From assembly GCA_903944255.1 (NCBI GenBank), contig CAJARE010000336.1, positions 1-10,777 of the forward strand: a stretch of DNA of 10,777 nt, given 5' to 3'. The DNA is from an uncultured beta proteobacterium. Its GTDB lineage: Bacteria; Pseudomonadota; Gammaproteobacteria; Burkholderiales; Burkholderiaceae. Below the pieces are notes generated by a model. That model was not told the DNA's origin, ran no database searches, and was given only the letters and a program-made list of their open reading frames with translations. A program made the position numbers and the translations under genes. Numbering within the stretch: the first letter of the stretch is position 1; each line of letters opens with the position of its first letter. Shown here in pieces: positions 7,845 through 10,777 of this stretch.

Positions 7845-7939
7845 CGCGGTTGCAATGAGTAAATCCTGTTGAGGAATCTACTCCCTTCAAGCCTGGGGAA
7901 GTGCTGGGATTTAGCACTCCTTGCAACGCTCCTTGAAGG
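7842..7939 (-). ncRNA. SAH riboswitch aptamer upstream of ahcY-metF
   Basis: The transcript contains P1 CCTTCAAG (7939-7932) pairing with CTTGAAGG (7891-7884), 8 perfect bp. Inside P1 is the conserved core AGGAGCGTTGCAA, then a hairpin at 7920-7897 (GGAGTGCT with AGCACTTCC), then CCCAGGC leading into the P1 3' strand. A linker hairpin at 7883-7857 has 11 bp with one bulge. Finally TTGCAACCGCGCTC provides CGCTC (7846-7842), which pairs with GAGCG (7931-7927) to form the pseudoknot. Both the AGGAGCG-TGCAA and CCAGGCT blocks and the closing GCGCTC match the published SAH riboswitch class (known in the Ralstonia solanacearum ahcY leader). It senses SAH and in characterised cases raises ahcY expression when SAH accumulates. 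Recognised by eye; a covariance-model search was not run. Confidence 0.93.
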
Positions 7940-7969
7940 TATGGGGAAATTGTAATCAATTTCCCCATA
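7940..7969 (-). other. Perfect 13-bp hairpin between metK and the riboswitch
   Basis: TATGGGGAAATTG pairs perfectly with CAATTTCCCCATA around a 4-nt loop. In the transcript it lies 38 nt after the metK stop, and its last base (7940) directly abuts the first base of riboswitch P1 (7939). There is no U tract on the minus strand, so it is not a standard intrinsic terminator. It may protect the metK 3' end, act as a processing site, or stack on P1. Confidence 0.7.
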
Positions 7970-8007
7970 TTTGGCTTTAGTACAGCTCAATACCACTTAT
8001 TTGATGC

Positions 8008-9174
8008 TTAGAGCCCTGCAGCTGCACGTAATGCTGGTGCCTTATCAGTCTGTTCCCAAGTAAATTCTGGCTCCTCACGACCAAAATGGCCATAAGCAGC
8101 AGTCTTACGATAAATAGGGCGCAACAGGTTCAACATCTTCACAATACCTTTTGGACGCAAGTCAAAGTGATCCGATACCAATTGCGCAATCTTTTCATCC
8201 GATACTTTTCCAGTACCAAAGGTGCTCACCATCACAGAAGTAGGCTTAGCAACACCAATCGCATAGGAAATCTGAATTAAGCACTTACTTGCTAAACCTG
8301 CAGCAACAATATTCTTAGCAACATAGCGACCTGCGTATGCAGCGGAACGGTCAACCTTAGACGGATCCTTGCCTGAGAAAGCACCTCCGCCGTGAGGAGC
8401 AGCGCCACCGTAGGTATCTACAATAATTTTACGGCCAGTTAAACCGCAATCACCCTGTGGGCCGCCGATAACAAAACGGCCTGTTGGGTTCACTAAAAAG
8501 TTAATCGCGCCTTTAATTAAATGCTTAGGTAGTACTGGTTTGATAATTTCCTCAATGACCGCCTCTCGCAATTTTTCAAGGCTAATATCTTCATCATGTT
8601 GAGTTGATAAAACAACTGTATCAATTGAATCGGGCTTGCCATCAACATAACGTAAGGTTACTTGTGACTTAGCGTCAGGACGCAACCATGTCAAACGACC
8701 ATCACGGCGCAATTGAGATTGACGTTCAACTAAACGGTGTGATAAATGAATTGGCAAAGGCATGAGCTCTGCAGTCTCATCACACGCATAGCCAAACATC
8801 AAGCCTTGGTCTCCGGCCCCTTGATCCAAGCCATCGTCATGCGCCTTATCAACGCCTTGGGCAATATCCGGGCTTTGCTTGTCATAAGCAACGAGCACTG
8901 CACAGCCCTTGTAATCGATACCGTAGGCAGTATTGTCGTAACCAATTTCACGCAAGGTATTACGTGCGACTTGAATGTAGTCAACATTAGCGTTAGTAGT
9001 GATTTCGCCAGCTAAAACAACAAGACCGGTGTTACATAAGGTTTCTGCCGCAACACGTGCAGTAGGATCTTGAGCCAAAATGGCATCGAGAATCGCATCA
9101 GAAATTTGGTCTGAAACTTTGTCGGGGTGACCTTCAGAAACAGATTCTGAGGTAAAGAAGTAATCGTTTGCCAT
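8008..9174 (-). CDS. metK: S-adenosylmethionine synthetase (methionine adenosyltransferase)
   Basis: Makes SAM from methionine and ATP in the cytoplasm; functions as a tetramer needing Mg and K ions. The 388-aa length fits bacterial MetK. Visible motifs are FTSESVSEGHPDK (7-19, with ATP/Mg-binding H16 and D18), the family signature GAGDQGLMFGYA (119-130), FLVNPTGRFVIGGPQGDCGLTGRK (segment 226-249, substrate loop), the second signature GGGAFSGKD (262-270) and a C-terminal YGHFGR. The ATG at 9174 has AAGGA 7 nt upstream. It is transcribed in the same direction as ahcY-metF but separated by 234 nt holding the SAH riboswitch, so the downstream pair can be controlled separately. Divergent from the lpxL-type genes. 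Its own leader appears structured. Confidence 0.97.
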   Translation of the reverse strand: MANDYFFTSESVSEGHPDKVSDQISDAILDAILAQDPTARVAAETLCNTGLVVLAGEITTNANVDYIQVARNTLREIGYDNTAYGIDYKGCAVLVAYDKQSPDIAQGVDKAHDDGLDQGAGDQGLMFGYACDETAELMPLPIHLSHRLVERQSQLRRDGRLTWLRPDAKSQVTLRYVDGKPDSIDTVVLSTQHDEDISLEKLREAVIEEIIKPVLPKHLIKGAINFLVNPTGRFVIGGPQGDCGLTGRKIIVDTYGGAAPHGGGAFSGKDPSKVDRSAAYAGRYVAKNIVAAGLASKCLIQISYAIGVAKPTSVMVSTFGTGKVSDEKIAQLVSDHFDLRPKGIVKMLNLLRPIYRKTAAYGHFGREEPEFTWEQTDKAPALRAAAGL

Positions 9175-9180
9175 TGCATA

Positions 9181-9279
9181 TTCCTTAAAAAATTAACACA
9201 ATCAATTGGACAACTCGACGTGCCAGGAACCACAACGGCGACGCTTTAGCAGTATTTTTGAATCGCTCTGCAAGTTGTC
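9181..9279 (-). promoter_or_regulatory. Structured metK leader with loop complementary to the Shine-Dalgarno sequence (candidate riboswitch)
   Basis: In the transcript GACAACTTG (9279-9271) pairs with CGAGTTGTC (9217-9209): 9 bp, one G-U. Inside it, abutting the 3' arm, GCGT-C-GCC (9244-9237) pairs with GGCACGT (9224-9218): 7 bp including one G-U, with one bulged C and a 12-nt loop GTTGTGGTTCCT. The loop's TTCCT (9229-9225) is the perfect complement of AGGAA (9185-9181), the metK ribosome binding site, so a loop-to-RBS pseudoknot can form. Known SAM/SAH, SAM-II and SAM-V riboswitches use comparable pseudoknots, and the loop block TTCCTGGC also occurs in the SAM/SAH class. However, the rest of that class consensus is absent and the spacing to the RBS is much longer. 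Complementarities are seen; function is inferred. Confidence 0.45.
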
Positions 9280-9290
9280 TTAACTCAGCG

Positions 9291-9328
9291 ATAACTGAAT
9301 TTTATCTGAAAAACGTCAAATCCACCAA
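9291..9328 (-). promoter_or_regulatory. Candidate metK promoter
   Basis: Two overlapping readings on the minus strand: TTGGTG (9328-9323), 18 bp, TAAAAT (9304-9299, 5/6); or TTGACG (9319-9314, 5/6), 17 bp, AGTTAT (9296-9291, 3/6). Either starts transcription around 9284-9292, just upstream of the leader helix whose first base is 9279. By-eye only, so which one is used is undecided. Confidence 0.4.
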
Positions 9329-9330
9329 GC

Positions 9331-9345
9331 CCAAATCAAATTTGG
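9331..9345. repeat. Inverted repeat between metK and lpxL promoters (possible operator)
   Basis: CCAAAT and ATTTGG form a 6-bp inverted repeat with a 3-bp spacer. It overlaps the candidate -35 of the rightward lpxL promoter (9342-9347) and lies just upstream of the leftward metK -35 candidates, so a dimeric regulator bound here could affect both. I do not recognise the binding protein. It does not resemble the E. coli MetJ box. Confidence 0.35.
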
Positions 9346-9370
9346 CCCTTACGCCATCATTGAATATCAT
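9342..9370 (+). promoter_or_regulatory. Candidate lpxL-type promoter giving a leaderless transcript
   Basis: TTGGCC (9342-9347, 4/6) and TATCAT (9365-9370, 5/6) are exactly 17 bp apart. The normal start distance of about 7 bp puts the first transcribed base at or next to the GTG start codon at 9377. An in-frame TAG at 9371-9373 rules out a longer protein. Confidence 0.5.
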
Positions 9371-9376
9371 TAGGGT

Positions 9377-10237
9377 GTGCGAAAACCCCTGCTAAAACTT
9401 AGCCTCAATCTGATTGCTGCGCTTCCCTTATCAATAGCTCAGGCAATTGGTGCCTTTTTGGGGGTCTTGGCTTACCTTGGATCTAGCCACTATCGCTCCC
9501 TCTTTCGCCCTCAATATCAAACAGTTGTGACTGCTAAAAACCTGCCTTTTAAGTTATGGGAGGCCATTAGAGCCTCTGGAATGCTATTTTCTGACAGCTT
9601 ATGGATTTGGCGTAATCCGCAAAAAGCACTCGCTTTAGTGGAAGTACAAAACTGGGATGTAGTCGAGGCGGCCATCAATGAAGGTCATGGACTAGTGATG
9701 TTGACCCCGCATCTGGGTGGCTTTGAAATCATTCCCCGTGTCTTGGCGCAGCATTTTCCGGCAACCATCCTTTACCGACCATCACGCCAAGCTTGGTTAA
9801 ATGAAGTGGTTGAGGAAGGCAGAGCCTATCCCAATATGCATTTTGTGCCAACGAACTTAAATGGGGTTCGTCAAATGACTCGCGCCTTAACTCGTGGCGA
9901 GGCGATCGGCATTCTTCCCGATCAAGTGCCCAGTGGGGGTGAAGGAGTGTGGGTGCCATTTTTTGGGCGACCCGCATACACCACCCCGCTACCCGCGCGC
10001 CTAGCTAACCGGAACAACACACCAGTTGTGATGTTTACTGCCAAGCGCAAAGGCTTAGGTCAAGGTTGGTTGATGCAAGCCACAAGACTCTCGCCTTTAT
10101 CAGAAGATGCGACTATTGGCGCCGCCGAACTAAATGTCGCCATTGAAAATGCAGTCTTAGTTGCGCCCGAACAATTCATTTGGTCCTACAACCGCTACAA
10201 GCATCCATCTGGTGCAGAACTGCCGCCTAATAGCTAA
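9377..10237 (+). CDS. LpxL/HtrB-family lysophospholipid (lipid A) acyltransferase, first copy
   Basis: Likely transfers an acyl chain to lipid A (late acylation) at the inner membrane. The 286-aa product begins with a hydrophobic anchor (LSLNLIAALPLSIAQAIGAF, 9-28). It carries the LpxL-type catalytic HX4E motif (H112 to E117, in TPHLGGFE), an ILYRPSRQAWLN block (131-142) and GILPDQVPSGGEG (178-190), followed by VPFFGRPAYTTPLPARLA. Unlike the next gene it lacks the N-x-x-x-CFP motif usually found about 60 residues before HX4E, so the paralogues are clearly diverged. The start must be the GTG at 9377: a TAG lies two codons upstream and no usable Shine-Dalgarno is present at proper spacing, which fits a leaderless transcript. 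It lies 22 nt before a second family member. Which acyl position each handles cannot be told from sequence. Confidence 0.88.
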   Translation: MRKPLLKLSLNLIAALPLSIAQAIGAFLGVLAYLGSSHYRSLFRPQYQTVVTAKNLPFKLWEAIRASGMLFSDSLWIWRNPQKALALVEVQNWDVVEAAINEGHGLVMLTPHLGGFEIIPRVLAQHFPATILYRPSRQAWLNEVVEEGRAYPNMHFVPTNLNGVRQMTRALTRGEAIGILPDQVPSGGEGVWVPFFGRPAYTTPLPARLANRNNTPVVMFTAKRKGLGQGWLMQATRLSPLSEDATIGAAELNVAIENAVLVAPEQFIWSYNRYKHPSGAELPPNS

Positions 10238-10259
10238 GTAATTCATTATCATTTTAAGA

Positions 10260-10777
10260 ATGACTTGGTTAGAAAACCTCTTCAATTTTTTAGCGCTTAG
10301 CCTTCTGCGCCTCTTTGCATTCTTACCGTATAGCCTTACTGTCCAGACTGGTTACGGGCTTGGATGGCTTGCTGCACATATCCTAAGTGATCGTGCCAAG
10401 GTAGTTAAAACCAATTTACGTTTGTGCTTTCCTCATTTGAGTGAAACAGAAATTGATGCCTTAGCACTTGAACATTGGAAATTGTTTGGACGTAGCGTCA
10501 TCGAGCGTAGCCGAGTATGGCTTGGCACTAGCAATCAGATACTGTCATTTGTACATCTTGAATCTGCTGTTCCACTTGGTGATCGCAAACCACGCATTTT
10601 AGTGAATCCACACTTTGTTGGTCTTGAGGGAGGCTTCATGGCACTCTCTGCATTGGGCATGAAGAATGACTGGCCACGCGGAGCAGGCCTCTATCAAAAA
10701 ATGAAGAACCCTTTCTTCAATCAAAAAATGGTGGAGTGGCGTGATCGCTTTGGCGCCAAATCCATTGAACGACAAAG
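10260..10777 (+). CDS. LpxL/HtrB-family lipid A acyltransferase, second copy (3' end beyond window)
   Basis: An ATG at 10260 opens a frame with no stop through the window end (172 full codons). The protein has an N-terminal hydrophobic segment (FLALSLLRLFAFLPYSL, 10-26), the conserved NLRLCFPHLSETE block (52-64) of LpxL/HtrB/MsbB enzymes, and the catalytic HX4E motif (H118 to E123, in NPHFVGLE). These make it the more canonical of the two paralogues, probably a lauroyl/myristoyl transferase for lipid A, inner-membrane bound with its active site on the cytoplasmic side. It follows the first copy by 22 nt with only a weak AAG ribosome-binding element, suggesting co-transcription. The C-terminal half, including the later conserved blocks, is not visible. 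Confidence 0.88.
   Translation, partial: MTWLENLFNFLALSLLRLFAFLPYSLTVQTGYGLGWLAAHILSDRAKVVKTNLRLCFPHLSETEIDALALEHWKLFGRSVIERSRVWLGTSNQILSFVHLESAVPLGDRKPRILVNPHFVGLEGGFMALSALGMKNDWPRGAGLYQKMKNPFFNQKMVEWRDRFGAKSIERQ

Noticed and set aside
7940..7969. A classical intrinsic terminator for metK
   Set aside because: The hairpin is perfect, but on the metK strand it is followed by CCTTCAAGG instead of a U tract, so it is listed as a hairpin of unknown role.
7757..7996. A 79-aa minus-strand frame across the metK-ahcY gap
   Set aside because: It covers the SAH riboswitch, so the sequence is constrained by RNA structure, and the predicted peptide resembles nothing I recognise.
9012..9233. A 73-aa minus-strand frame over the metK leader and start
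   Set aside because: Out-of-frame reading of metK with no domain and no ribosome binding site.
9201..9274. A possible metK leader peptide beginning at a TTG (LQSDSKILLKRRR...)
   Set aside because: No Shine-Dalgarno, a rare start, no run of methionine codons as attenuation would need, and the region is better explained by RNA pairing.
1..10777. Mobile elements, CRISPR arrays, tRNAs, defence or toxin genes
   Set aside because: No direct-repeat arrays, transposase-like frames, cloverleaf-like segments or composition shifts were visible. Almost all sequence is assigned to housekeeping genes and their leaders.

Overview
The window looks like chromosomal DNA of a free-living betaproteobacterium, most likely Polynucleobacter or a close relative in Burkholderiaceae. 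The basis is moderate G+C (mid-40s % by eye), compact gene packing, protein sequences of betaproteobacterial type, a SAH-class riboswitch ahead of ahcY-metF, and metK divergent from a tandem pair of LpxL-type acyltransferases. The genus is inferred from recall of such gene neighbourhoods; no search was run. All genes look intact and vertically inherited. No mobile elements, CRISPR array, tRNA or rRNA were seen.

Layout. (1) 1-749 (+): 3' part of a MidA/NDUFAF7-type methyltransferase, running tail-to-tail into (2) a minus-strand operon slt (4786-2822), an NDUFA9-like NAD(P)-binding protein (2793-1885) and cca (1885-746), with a 28-nt gap and then a 1-nt TAATG overlap. (3) slt is divergent from fau (4857-5480, +), with candidate promoters whose -10 elements overlap on opposite strands. 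(4) fau converges on metF with an 18-bp overlap of coding ends. (5) Minus-strand one-carbon/methyl-cycle block metK (9174-8008), ahcY (7773-6328), metF (6299-5463). A 234-nt gap between metK and ahcY holds a well-formed SAH riboswitch, a mutually exclusive downstream hairpin and a Shine-Dalgarno-sequestering stem. (6) A 202-nt divergent region holds the metK leader and the promoter for two tandem lipid A acyltransferase-like genes (9377-10237, and 10260 running off the window end).

How the genes work together. MetK makes SAM, methyltransferases such as the MidA-like protein use it and release SAH, AhcY clears SAH to homocysteine and adenosine, and MetF supplies 5-methyl-THF to remake methionine. 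Fau returns 5-formyl-THF to the folate pool. The SAH riboswitch lets the waste product SAH control the ahcY-metF part of the cycle separately from metK.

Most interesting signals. First, the SAH riboswitch with two nested output structures. Second, a metK leader that can fold into a long-range helix plus a hairpin whose loop complements the metK ribosome binding site, similar in layout to SAM-sensing pseudoknot riboswitches but without a clear match to one; this is the best candidate for something undescribed. Further points are a likely leaderless lpxL transcript, a CCA-adding enzyme with an eroded HD domain, and an overlapping bidirectional promoter.
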